Shown one piece after another: positions 9,004-17,055 of a stretch of 64,000 nt of DNA. Within the stretch, counting starts at the first letter, position 1, and each line of letters opens with the position of its first letter. Both the position numbers and the translations under genes were made by a program. This DNA comes from JBDOQU01 sp039839375 (GTDB lineage: Bacteria; Pseudomonadota; Alphaproteobacteria; DSM-16000; Inquilinaceae), in NCBI RefSeq assembly GCF_039839375.1, contig NZ_JBDOQU010000019.1:1-64000 (forward strand), given 5' to 3'. The notes beneath the pieces were generated by a model. It did not search any database. It had not been told where the DNA came from and saw nothing but the letters and a program-made list of their open reading frames with translations.

Positions 9004-9330
9004 TCAAGCGCCGGGCTTCCTGTAGCCGATCGACTGGGCGCGACTGAGCGCATCAAGCGTTTCCTCGACCGACAAAAGCGGCGTGGTTTCGAACTTCGAA
9101 AGCGCACCGCCCCCGCCGATGGCAATGGCCACGGCGGCCATCGACACGTTGTCAGGCGCTTCCCAGAGATTGTAGCCGTCGCGCGAGCCGAAGGCGTACC
9201 AGAAGCCGTGCAACTTGCCGCCCACGGATTCGATGTACTGGCGCGCCGCCGCGCGTCGATCCTCGGGATTCTTCACCAAGCGTGCCCAGGTTTCGGGCGT
9301 GTAACTGAAACGCGTCAGATACATCGGCAT
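9004..9330 (-). CDS. GYD domain-containing protein
   Basis: About 108 residues when started at the ATG at 9330, preceded by TTGGAGGGAC at normal spacing; a longer in-frame start at 9366 lacks such a site. The sequence M-P-M-Y-L-T-R-F-S-Y-T-P-E-T-W-A-R-L, G-G-K-L-H-G-F-W-Y-A-F-G-S-R-D-G-Y-N-L and a Gly-rich GGGGALSKFETTPLLS segment match the small GYD family (ferredoxin-like fold). Function of the family is unknown. It stands alone between the FGE-like and LysR genes on the same strand. Confidence 0.85.
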   Translation of the reverse strand: MPMYLTRFSYTPETWARLVKNPEDRRAAARQYIESVGGKLHGFWYAFGSRDGYNLWEAPDNVSMAAVAIAIGGGGALSKFETTPLLSVEETLDALSRAQSIGYRKPGA

Positions 9331-9441
9331 GGCTCGTCCCTCCAAGAAGGGACTGGAATCATACATCCGATGATCTGCCGAAGATAGAGGTGGTGAACCT
9401 CTGTCATGCGCGGAAGCAGGCGGAAGCGCCAGAACAATTCC

Positions 9442-10353
9442 TCAACCCCCCGGCAATCCCCGTGCATGTTCCCGCACATGGTGGGTGAGATAGCCGCAGA
9501 AGCTTCGCACCATCGCGGATCGCGGGCGGGCGATCGGGAAGAAGAGGTGGAACTGTAGCGGGATGCGCGGGCGGAAGGGGCGGGCGACGACGCCCCGGCC
9601 GTAGAACAGCGGCGCGGTGAACGGCTCTATCAACGCCACGCCCAGCCCTTCGGCCACAAGGCCGTAGGCGACATAGGCCCGCTGGGTCGTGACCCTGATC
9701 TTCGGCCGGACGCCGGCTTCCCCCAATATCTGGTCGGCGCGGTCCCAGGACAGGCGGTCGTCGTTGAGGCCGATGAAATCCTCGCCGTCCAGATCGTGCG
9801 GCTCGATCACCTTCTTCCGCGCCAGCCGGTGGCCGGCCGGCATGGCGCAGACCAGCGCCGTGTCGATCAGAAGCTCGCTCTCCACCCCCGGCAGGTCGGT
9901 CGGGCGGATGGCGATCCCGAAATCGACGCGGCGGTCCGCGACCCAGTCGACCACCACGCCCGATCCGCGCGTCACCACGGTCAGCGCAACATCGGGATGC
10001 GCGTCGGCGAAGGATTTCACCACCTTCGGCAGGAAGCTGGACGAGAAGGTGGGCAGGCAGGCGAGGCGGAGTTGCCCGCTACCCCGGTCGCGGATCTGTC
10101 GGACCCGTTCGGTAATCGTGTCGAGGCCGAGGAACAGCCGGTCGACCTCCTCCAGCAGCAGCAGCGCTTCGGGCGTCGGCGTCAGCCGGCGCTTGTCGCG
10201 GATGAAGAGAGGAAGTCCCGTCGCCTGCTCCAGATCGGCGATCAGCCGGCTGGCGGAAGGCTGTGATATCGCCAGCAGATCGCTGGCGGCGGTCACGCTG
10301 CCTGTGAGCATCACGGCGCGGAACGCCTCGATCTGCCGGACCTTGAGTGTCAT
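9442..10353 (-). CDS. LysR-family transcriptional regulator
   Basis: A 303-residue LTTR. The winged helix-turn-helix is at residues 5-63 (R-Q-I-E-A-F-R-A-V-M-L-T-G-S-V-T-A-A-S-D-x-L-A-I-S-Q-P-S-A-S-R) and the effector-binding domain follows from about residue 90. It is divergent from the peptide-type ABC operon that begins at 10509, 155 bases away. A perfect LTTR dyad sits seven bases upstream of its start codon. By family precedent it controls the divergent transport operon in response to an imported or derived amino-acid compound, and itself; the ligand is unknown. Confidence 0.9.
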   Translation of the reverse strand: MTLKVRQIEAFRAVMLTGSVTAASDLLAISQPSASRLIADLEQATGLPLFIRDKRRLTPTPEALLLLEEVDRLFLGLDTITERVRQIRDRGSGQLRLACLPTFSSSFLPKVVKSFADAHPDVALTVVTRGSGVVVDWVADRRVDFGIAIRPTDLPGVESELLIDTALVCAMPAGHRLARKKVIEPHDLDGEDFIGLNDDRLSWDRADQILGEAGVRPKIRVTTQRAYVAYGLVAEGLGVALIEPFTAPLFYGRGVVARPFRPRIPLQFHLFFPIARPRSAMVRSFCGYLTHHVREHARGLPGG

Positions 10354-10359
10354 CGGCGG

Positions 10360-10380
10360 TTCATAGCATTTCCGTATGAA
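10360..10380. promoter_or_regulatory. probable LysR-type operator (T-N11-A dyad)
   Basis: TTCATA and TATGAA form a perfect inverted repeat separated by nine bases (10360-10365, 10375-10380), containing the ATA-N9-TAT form of the LTTR T-N11-A box. It lies in a locally AT-rich patch between the divergent LysR and ABC genes, close enough to the LysR start to give autorepression. Confidence 0.65.
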
Positions 10381-10508
10381 AAGAGAAATAAAACGAATTT
10401 GACGCTATGGATGTGCGGCTTCTACCTTGACCTGATCGGACGGAAGCGCCCGCGAGAACAAGGCGCGAAAACTCGTCATCGAACCGATGAATCAAGGGAG
10501 GAAGATTA

Positions 10509-12119
10509 ATGAAGCGACGATATCTCGCGGCCGCCACGCTGGCCGGCGTCATGGTCGCGTCCGCCGGCACCGCCGCGGCGCAGGAGCTCACCATCGGCCT
10601 CGCCGCCGAACCTAGCTCGATCGACCCGCACTATCACAACCTGACGCCGAACAACGCCCTGCGACGTCATATCTTCGAAGGGCTGATCGGTCAGGATGTA
10701 AACCAGACCCTGACGCCGGAACTCGCCGTCTCCTGGGAACCGACCAGCGACACGACCTGGGAATTCAAGCTCCGCGAGGGCGTGAAATTCCATGACGGCA
10801 CGGACTTCACGGCCAACGATGTGGTCTTCACCTTCTGCCGCATCCCCAACGTTCCGAACAGCCCGTCCTCCTTCGCCGTCTATTCCAAGGCCATCCAGGC
10901 GGTCGAGACGCCGGACCCCTACACGCTGATCATCCACACGGCCGAACCCTATCCGTTGCTGGCCAACGATCTCAGCACCTTCGGGATCATTTCCGCCGAG
11001 ACGGCGGGCGTGGGCGAGGTGACGTTCGGTCCCGACGGTTGCGAGGGCGTGAGCGAATACCCGGAGACGGAGGCCTTCAACAGCGGCGAACTGGCGGTCG
11101 GCACGGGCCCCTACAAGTTCGTCGAATTCGTGCGGGGCGCCCGCATCGTCCTTGAGGCCAACGAAGATTACTGGGGCGAGCAGCCGGAATGGGACCGCGT
11201 GGAGATGCGTCCCATCACCGAGGACGGCCCGCGGGTCGCTGCGCTGCTGGCCGGCGACGTCGATCTGATCGAGAACCCGCCGCTCCAGGATCTGGAGATG
11301 TTGCGGGACAGGGACGACGTTACCGTCGTTCAGGGCCTGTCCAACCGGGTGATCTACATCCACATGGACCAGTTCTCCAACACCTCGCCCGGCATCACCG
11401 GGACCGGGGATCAGAACCCGCTCCAGGACGTACGGGTCCGCGAGGCGCTGTCCAAGGCGATCAACCGCGAGGCCATCGCCGCGCGGATCATGGGCGGCGT
11501 CGCCGAGCCGGCGAGCCAGCTCGTAGCCCCCGGCCTGTTCGGCTACAATGAGGAACTGGAGGTCGAGCCCTACGATCCGGAAGGCGCGCAGCAGCTTCTG
11601 GCCGATGCCGGCTATCCGGATGGCTTCGGGCTGGTGCTCGGCACCCCCAACGATCGCTACATCAACGATGAGCGGATCGCCCAGGCGGTGGCCCAGATGT
11701 GGGCGCGGATCGGCATCGACGTGACCGTCGACGCCCAGACCAAGAGCGTCTTCTTCTCCCGCAGGAACAATTACGAGTTCAGCACCTACCTGGCGGGCTG
11801 GTCGAGCGGCACGGGCGAGGCCTCCTCGCCGCTGAAGGCGCTGGTCGCCACCCCCAACCCGGAGATCGGGTATGGCGGCACCAACCGCGGCCGCTACTCC
11901 AACCCGGAGATGGACGCCGCGCTGACGGAAGCACTCCGGACCGTCGACGACGCAGCGCGTGAGGCGCTGCTTCAGGAGGCGGGTGCGCTGGTGATCCAGG
12001 ATTACGGCATCCTGCCGATCCACTACGAAGTGACGCCCTGGGCGATGCGTAAGGGGCTCAGCTATGAGCCGCGCGTCGACCAGATGACGTTGGTCACCGG
12101 CATCACGGCGGTCGAATAA
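10509..12119 (+). CDS. ABC transporter substrate-binding protein, peptide family (SBP_bac_5)
   Basis: A 536-residue periplasmic binding protein of the DppA/OppA family. A signal peptide occupies residues 1-26 (cleavage after TAAA). The family landmarks are present: L-x-x-E-P-x-S-I-D-P-H near residue 40, F-E-G-L, P-x-L-A-x-S-W-E-x-x-x-D-x-x-W-E-F-K-L-R-E-G-V-K-F-H-D-G-T-x-F-T-A-x-D-V at 70-110, G-T-G-P-Y-K-F near 200 and N-x-x-Y-W-G. An AGGGAGGAAG site precedes the ATG. It is first in an operon with two permeases, two ATPases and two hydrolases, so the ligand is probably a short peptide or N-acyl amino acid. Confidence 0.93.
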   Translation: MKRRYLAAATLAGVMVASAGTAAAQELTIGLAAEPSSIDPHYHNLTPNNALRRHIFEGLIGQDVNQTLTPELAVSWEPTSDTTWEFKLREGVKFHDGTDFTANDVVFTFCRIPNVPNSPSSFAVYSKAIQAVETPDPYTLIIHTAEPYPLLANDLSTFGIISAETAGVGEVTFGPDGCEGVSEYPETEAFNSGELAVGTGPYKFVEFVRGARIVLEANEDYWGEQPEWDRVEMRPITEDGPRVAALLAGDVDLIENPPLQDLEMLRDRDDVTVVQGLSNRVIYIHMDQFSNTSPGITGTGDQNPLQDVRVREALSKAINREAIAARIMGGVAEPASQLVAPGLFGYNEELEVEPYDPEGAQQLLADAGYPDGFGLVLGTPNDRYINDERIAQAVAQMWARIGIDVTVDAQTKSVFFSRRNNYEFSTYLAGWSSGTGEASSPLKALVATPNPEIGYGGTNRGRYSNPEMDAALTEALRTVDDAAREALLQEAGALVIQDYGILPIHYEVTPWAMRKGLSYEPRVDQMTLVTGITAVE

Positions 12120-12134
12120 CGCCGTTGCGCCAAC

Positions 12135-12162
12135 CCCCTCCCTCCTTCAATGGGGGGAGGGG
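12135..12162 (+). other. strong intercistronic hairpin after binding-protein gene
   Basis: An 11-bp C-rich/G-rich stem (12135-12145 with 12152-12162) with loop TTCAAT lies 16 bases after the binding-protein stop and well before the permease. There is no T-tract, so it is more likely a RNA-stabilising or partial-attenuation hairpin that raises binding-protein mRNA over permease mRNA than a full terminator. It may also be a dispersed repeat. Confidence 0.55.
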
Positions 12163-12284
12163 ATGACCGGAGAAGGCGGGCGGTCGCCAGTTTCCCACCC
12201 GGCGCCGCCCGCCTCCTTCCCTGCCGGACATGACGTCCAGGAAGCCCCACGCCCGCTCAACAGGCAGCACAGGAACTCGAAGAC

Positions 12285-13262
12285 GTGCTTGTCTACCTCA
12301 TCAACCGCACCTTCCAGAGCATTGCCGTGATGGTGGTGATGGCGGTGATCGTCTTTCTGGGCGTCTACGCGATCGGCGACCCGATCGCTCTGATGATCAG
12401 CCCCGACGCCACCCAGGAGGAGATCGCCGCGGCCGTCGCCCGGCTGGGGCTCGACCGGCCGCTGCATGAACAGCTCTGGGTGTTCCTGGCCAACGCCATC
12501 CAGGGCGATCTCGGCGTTTCCTTCGTCCATAACGTGTCCGCGGTGACGCTGATCCTCGACCGGCTTCCGGCCACGATGGAACTGGCATTTACGGCCATGC
12601 TGATCGCCATCCTGGTCGGCATTCCGCTCGGCATCATCGCCGGGCTGCGGCCGAACGGCGTTGCCGGCAAGTCGATCATGGCCGGCTCCATTCTGGGATT
12701 CAGCCTGCCGACCTTCTGGGTCGGGTTGCTGATGATGGTCATATTCGCGGTCAAGCTGGGCTGGCTGCCGGCGACCGGGCGCGGCGAGACGGTGGAGCTT
12801 CTCGGCGTCCCCGTCAGCTTCCTCACCCTCGACGGCCTCTCTCACCTGATCCTCCCGGCGGTCAACCTCGCCCTCTTCAAGACCTCGCTGGTGATCCGGC
12901 TGGCGCGGGCGGGAACGCGGGAGGTGATCCAGCAGGACTATATCCGCTTCGCCCGGGCCAAGGGGCTGACCTCCCGGCGCATCGTCCTCGTCCATGTGCT
13001 GAAGAACATGCTGATCCCGGTGGTCACGGTGCTGGGGCTGGAGCTGGGGTCGGTCATCGCCTTCGCGGTGGTGACGGAATCGGTCTTCGCCTGGCCCGGA
13101 ATGGGCAAGCTTCTGATCGACAGCATCCTCCATCTCGACCGGCCGGTGGTCGTCGCCTACCTGATGCTCACCGTCGTCCTCTTCGTCGCGATCAACTTCA
13201 TCGTCGACCTGATCTATTCGCTCCTGGATCCCAGGGTCCGGCTCACCGGAGAATCGTCATGA
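12285..13262 (+). CDS. ABC transporter permease, DppB/OppB type
   Basis: A 325-residue inner-membrane permease with six predicted helices. It begins with the family pattern L-V-Y-L-I-N-R-T-F-Q-S-I (GTG start) and has P-L-x-x-Q-L-W-V-F-L around residue 65, D-L-G-V-S-F after it, and the EAA-type loop R-A-G-T-R-E-V-I-Q-Q-D-Y-I-R-F-A-R-A-K-G-L at about 205-225 that docks to the ATPases. The 3' end overlaps the next permease by four bases. It forms the transmembrane channel with the product of 13259-14167. Confidence 0.93.
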   Translation: MLVYLINRTFQSIAVMVVMAVIVFLGVYAIGDPIALMISPDATQEEIAAAVARLGLDRPLHEQLWVFLANAIQGDLGVSFVHNVSAVTLILDRLPATMELAFTAMLIAILVGIPLGIIAGLRPNGVAGKSIMAGSILGFSLPTFWVGLLMMVIFAVKLGWLPATGRGETVELLGVPVSFLTLDGLSHLILPAVNLALFKTSLVIRLARAGTREVIQQDYIRFARAKGLTSRRIVLVHVLKNMLIPVVTVLGLELGSVIAFAVVTESVFAWPGMGKLLIDSILHLDRPVVVAYLMLTVVLFVAINFIVDLIYSLLDPRVRLTGESS

Positions 13263-14167
13263 CCGACGTAGCCACCGGTCCCAAGCCGGGCCGGGGCGAG
13301 ACGCCGCTGGGGCGCATCGTCCGGGACTTCGCGCGCAGCAAGATCGCCGTCGCCAGCCTCGCAATCTTCGTCCTGCTGATTCTTCTGGCTGTGTTCGCTC
13401 CTCTGGTGGCGCCGCAGAATCCCTACGATCTGGCGCAGCTCAGCATCCTCGACGGCATGCTGCCGCCGGGGTCGGAAAGCTTCGAGGGCATGGTCTACTG
13501 GCTGGGCACCGACGATCAGGGGCGCGACATGTTGAGCGCGATCCTCTACGGGCTGCGCGTCAGCTTAGGCGTCGGCGTCTCCAGTACGGTCATCGCGCTG
13601 GCCATCGGCATCGTCGCCGGCCTCACCGCCGCCTATTTCGGCGGCAAGGTCGATTCGCTGGTGATGCGGGTCGTCGATCTGCAGCTCGGCTTTCCGTCGA
13701 TCCTGCTGGCGCTGATCCTGCTCGCCATTCTCGGCAAGGGGGTGGACAAGGTGGTGATCGCGCTGGTCGCGGTGCAGTGGGCCTACTACGCCCGCACGAT
13801 CCGGGGCGCCGCGCTGGTCGAAAGGAAGCGGGAATATATCGAGGCGGCGACCTGCCTCGGCCTTGATCATCGGCGCATCGTGCTCGGCCACCTGATGCCG
13901 AACTGCCTGCCGCCGCTGATCGTGGTCGCCACGGTCCAGGTCGCCCACGCGATCGCGCTGGAGGCGACGCTCAGCTTCCTCGGCGTCGGCGTTCCGGTGA
14001 CGGAGCCGTCGCTGGGCATGCTGATCGCCAACGGCTTCGACTACCTGCTGAGCGGCCATATGTGGATCAGCATCTATCCCGGCATCGCACTGGTGATCAC
14101 GATCGTCAGCATCAACTTGGTCGGCGACCAGTTGCGCGACGTCCTCAACCCCCGGCTTCAGAGATAG
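13259..14167 (+). CDS. ABC transporter permease, DppC/OppC type
   Basis: A 302-residue permease with the OppC-type N-terminal segment (residues 18-50) and the periplasmic H/L-G-T-D-D-Q-G-R-D-M-L-S motif at about 80-92 typical of DppC. The EAA loop is K-R-E-Y-I-E-A-A-T-C-L-G-L at about 195-208. ATGA overlap with the preceding permease shows translational coupling. It partners with the DppB-type permease. Confidence 0.93.
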   Translation: MTDVATGPKPGRGETPLGRIVRDFARSKIAVASLAIFVLLILLAVFAPLVAPQNPYDLAQLSILDGMLPPGSESFEGMVYWLGTDDQGRDMLSAILYGLRVSLGVGVSSTVIALAIGIVAGLTAAYFGGKVDSLVMRVVDLQLGFPSILLALILLAILGKGVDKVVIALVAVQWAYYARTIRGAALVERKREYIEAATCLGLDHRRIVLGHLMPNCLPPLIVVATVQVAHAIALEATLSFLGVGVPVTEPSLGMLIANGFDYLLSGHMWISIYPGIALVITIVSINLVGDQLRDVLNPRLQR

Positions 14168-14177
14168 GACGGCGGCG

Positions 14178-15161
14178 ATGGGCACGAATGACGCGACCCT
14201 GGCGGTCGAAAACCTGCGCACGCACTTCTTCACGCGCGCCGGCGTGGTCAAGGCGGTGGACGGGGTCAGCTTCACGGTCGGGCGCGGCGAGGTGCTGGGG
14301 CTCGTGGGCGAATCCGGCTCCGGCAAGTCGGTGACGGGCTTCTCCATCCTCGGTCTGGTGGACGAGCCGGGACGCATTATCGAAGGTTCTTCAGTCCGCT
14401 TTCAGGGGCAGGAACTTGTCGGCGTTCGCGAAAGCAGGCTGCGCCAGCTCCGCGGCCGGCGGATCGCGATGATCTTCCAGGATCCGATGATGACGCTGAA
14501 CCCCGTCCTGCGGATCGAGACGCAGATGGTGGAGGCGATACAGGCCCATGAGAGGGTCGGTCACCGCGCCGCCGTGGAACGCGCTCGCGACGCGCTGGGG
14601 CAGGTCGGCATCGCCTCTCCGGAGGAAAGGCTGAAGGCCTATCCGCACCAGTTCTCCGGCGGCATGCGCCAGCGTGTGGCGATCGCCATCGCTCTGCTGC
14701 ACTCGCCGGACCTGATCGTGGCGGACGAGCCGACGACGGCGCTGGACGTGACGATCCAGGCGCAGATCCTGTTCGAGGTGCAGAAGCTCTGCGAGCGGTC
14801 GGGCACGGCGCTCATCTGGATCACCCATGATCTCGCCGTCGTCTCCGGCCTCGCAGACAAGATCGCGGTGATGTACGCCGGCCGCATCGTCGACAGCGGC
14901 GACGCGGCGCAGGTGATCGAACATCCGCTCCACCCCTATACGCGCGGGCTGATGGATTCGGTCCCCAGCCGCAACCGGCGGGGCGCGATGCTGAACCAGA
15001 TCCCCGGCATGACGCCCTCTCTCCTCGACCTGCCGAAGGGCTGCCCGTTCCGCCCGCGATGCAATCGCGCGACGGAGCAATGCGAGGAAACCCCGGCCGA
15101 GACGACGCCAATAGAAGGACATGCCGTCCGCTGCTTCCATCCGCTGGTCGAGGGCGCGTGA
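14178..15161 (+). CDS. ABC transporter ATP-binding protein, DppD/OppD type
   Basis: A 327-residue ATPase. Walker A G-E-S-G-S-G-K-S is at about 43-50, the Q-loop in I-F-Q-D-P-M, the ABC signature F-S-G-G-M-R-Q-R, Walker B D-L-I-V-A-D-E-P-T-T-A-L-D, and the switch His in W-I-T-H-D-L-A. The C-terminal extension has the oligopeptide/dipeptide family C-P-F-R-P-R-C-N-R-A-T-E-Q-C cysteine motif (about 287-303), typical of peptide importers and a possible Fe-S site. Stop overlaps the next start. Confidence 0.94.
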   Translation: MGTNDATLAVENLRTHFFTRAGVVKAVDGVSFTVGRGEVLGLVGESGSGKSVTGFSILGLVDEPGRIIEGSSVRFQGQELVGVRESRLRQLRGRRIAMIFQDPMMTLNPVLRIETQMVEAIQAHERVGHRAAVERARDALGQVGIASPEERLKAYPHQFSGGMRQRVAIAIALLHSPDLIVADEPTTALDVTIQAQILFEVQKLCERSGTALIWITHDLAVVSGLADKIAVMYAGRIVDSGDAAQVIEHPLHPYTRGLMDSVPSRNRRGAMLNQIPGMTPSLLDLPKGCPFRPRCNRATEQCEETPAETTPIEGHAVRCFHPLVEGA

Positions 15162-16162
15162 TGACAGACGCATTGATCGAACTCGACTCCGTCGCCAAGC
15201 GGTTTTCCCGCAAGGCCGGGCTGGCGGAAAAGATCGCCAGCCGGCTGGGCGCGCGGATCGACCGGCGGGTGGTGCATGCGCTGGACGGCGTCGACCTCAG
15301 CATCGCCAAGGGTGAGGTGGTGGGACTCGTCGGCGAATCCGGCTGCGGAAAGTCCACGCTGGGCCGGATCGTCGCCGGAATCCTGCCCCAGACCAGCGGC
15401 AGCGTGAAGTTCCGCGGGCGGGAGACTGCCTCCCTGTCCGGCGTGGAGGCCAGGGCCGCCAAGGTCGCCGTCCAGATGGTCTTCCAGGACCCGTTCGCGT
15501 CCCTCAACCCGCGCAAGCGGGTGCGGGAGATCGTGGGCGAGGCGCCGCTCTACCATGGCGTCGTCGGCCGGGCCGAGCTTGACGATTACATCGACGACGT
15601 GCTGCTGCGCGTCGGCTTCGACCCGGCCTACAGGCGGCGCTATCCGCATCAGTTCTCCGGCGGACAGCGGCAGCGGATCGGCATCGCCCGGGCGCTGGCG
15701 GTGAAGCCGGAATTCCTGGTCTGCGACGAAGCCGTCGCCGCGCTGGACGTGTCGATCCAGGCCCAGGTCCTCAACCTCTTCATGAAGCTGCGTGAAGAGT
15801 TCGACCTGACCTACCTGTTCATCAGCCATGATCTGGGCGTGGTCGAGCATATCTCCGACCGGACGGTGATCATGTATCTGGGGCGCGTCGTGGAAAGCGC
15901 GCCGACGGATGAGCTGTTCCGTGAGCCGAACCATCCCTACACCCGGGCGCTGCTGGCGGAGATGCCGCGAATCAGCGTCGGTCGCCGCCGGTTCGAGCCG
16001 ATCAAGGGCGAGATTCCTTCGCCCATGGCCCCGCCGTCCGGCTGCCATTTCCATCCCCGCTGCCCGTTCGCGACCGAGCGCTGCCGTCGCGAACGTCCGG
16101 CGCTGAAGGAGATCGCCCCCGGGCGGCTCTCCGCCTGTCACCTCAACGACGAGAACCATTGA
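15161..16162 (+). CDS. ABC transporter ATP-binding protein, DppF/OppF type
   Basis: About 333 residues from the ATG at 15161, which overlaps the TGA of the preceding ATPase; a longer in-frame start lies inside that gene and is not needed. Walker A is G-E-S-G-C-G-K-S, signature F-S-G-G-Q-R-Q-R, Walker B L-V-C-D-E-A-V-A-A-L-D, switch I-S-H-D-L. A C-terminal C-H-F-H-P-R-C-P-F-A-T-E-R-C cysteine motif marks the peptide-importer family. Together with the previous gene it powers uptake. Confidence 0.94.
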   Translation: MTDALIELDSVAKRFSRKAGLAEKIASRLGARIDRRVVHALDGVDLSIAKGEVVGLVGESGCGKSTLGRIVAGILPQTSGSVKFRGRETASLSGVEARAAKVAVQMVFQDPFASLNPRKRVREIVGEAPLYHGVVGRAELDDYIDDVLLRVGFDPAYRRRYPHQFSGGQRQRIGIARALAVKPEFLVCDEAVAALDVSIQAQVLNLFMKLREEFDLTYLFISHDLGVVEHISDRTVIMYLGRVVESAPTDELFREPNHPYTRALLAEMPRISVGRRRFEPIKGEIPSPMAPPSGCHFHPRCPFATERCRRERPALKEIAPGRLSACHLNDENH

Positions 16163-16164
16163 AG

Positions 16165-17055
16165 ATGAAGCAGGAAATCGAAGGCGTCCTGACGTTCGAG
16201 GATGGCGGCGGCGATGCCGCCCCGGCGGTCTTCGACTCGCCGCACAGCGGAGTTCTCTATCCGGACGATTACGGCTACGCCATCCCGCTTTCCATTCTGC
16301 GGAAGGCCGAGGACACCTATGTCGATGAACTCTTCGGGGCTGCGCCCTCGCGCGGGGCGGCTTTCCTGTGCGGCCTGTTCCCGCGCAGCTACATGGACGC
16401 CAACCGCACCCTGGCCGACCTCGATCCCGACCTCTTGGCGGAAGCATGGCCGGAACCGCTGGCGCCCGGCGTGAAGACCCGGAACGGCCAGGGGCTGATC
16501 TGGCGCATCTGCCCGCCCGATCATCAGATCTACGACCGGAAGCTGACGGTCGCCGAAACCCGCAACCGGATCGACTCCTTCTGGCGGCCCTACCATGACC
16601 TGCTGAAGCAGGCGCTGGATGCTCGGCATGCCCGGTTCGGCCGCGTCTGGCACATCAACTGCCATTCGATGCCGGCGGTCAGCTCCGTCACCTCGCCGGA
16701 GGGGGCGGGCGTCGCGCGGGCGGACTTCGTGCTGGGCGACAGGGACGGCACGACCGCCGATCCGGCCTTCACGGAATTCGTGCGGCGGGAGATCGCCGCC
16801 ATGGGCTACGAGGTGAAGGTCAACGATCCCTACAAGGGCGTGGAGCTTGTCCGGGCCTATTCCGATCCGGCGAAGGGAAGGCACAGCCTCCAGGTCGAGA
16901 TCAACCGCAAGCTCTATATGGACGAGACGACGTTCGAGCGGTCGGCCGGCTTCGCCCGTCTCCAGCAGGATGTGACCCGTCTGATCGACGCCATCGTCGG
17001 CTATGCCCGCGAACATTGCGAGCCCCGCGCCGTCAAGGAAGGGGCGCTGTCGTGA
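16165..17055 (+). CDS. N-formylglutamate amidohydrolase family protein
   Basis: About 296 residues. The family motif F-D-S-P-H-S-G-V-L-Y-P is at about 25-35, Y-V-D-E-L-F near 53, a D-A-N-R segment in M-D-A-N-R-T-L-A-D-L, and H-I-N-C-H-S-M-P near 165. Residues Q-V-E-I-N-R-K-L-Y-M-D-E near 250 close the active site. The family cleaves N-formyl-L-glutamate (the last histidine-degradation step) or related N-acyl amino acids. Here it sits between a peptide importer and an M20 deacylase and no other hut genes are present, so the real substrate may be another N-formyl or N-acyl compound. The start is ambiguous between ATG 16165 and TTG 16159. Confidence 0.88.
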   Translation: MKQEIEGVLTFEDGGGDAAPAVFDSPHSGVLYPDDYGYAIPLSILRKAEDTYVDELFGAAPSRGAAFLCGLFPRSYMDANRTLADLDPDLLAEAWPEPLAPGVKTRNGQGLIWRICPPDHQIYDRKLTVAETRNRIDSFWRPYHDLLKQALDARHARFGRVWHINCHSMPAVSSVTSPEGAGVARADFVLGDRDGTTADPAFTEFVRREIAAMGYEVKVNDPYKGVELVRAYSDPAKGRHSLQVEINRKLYMDETTFERSAGFARLQQDVTRLIDAIVGYAREHCEPRAVKEGALS

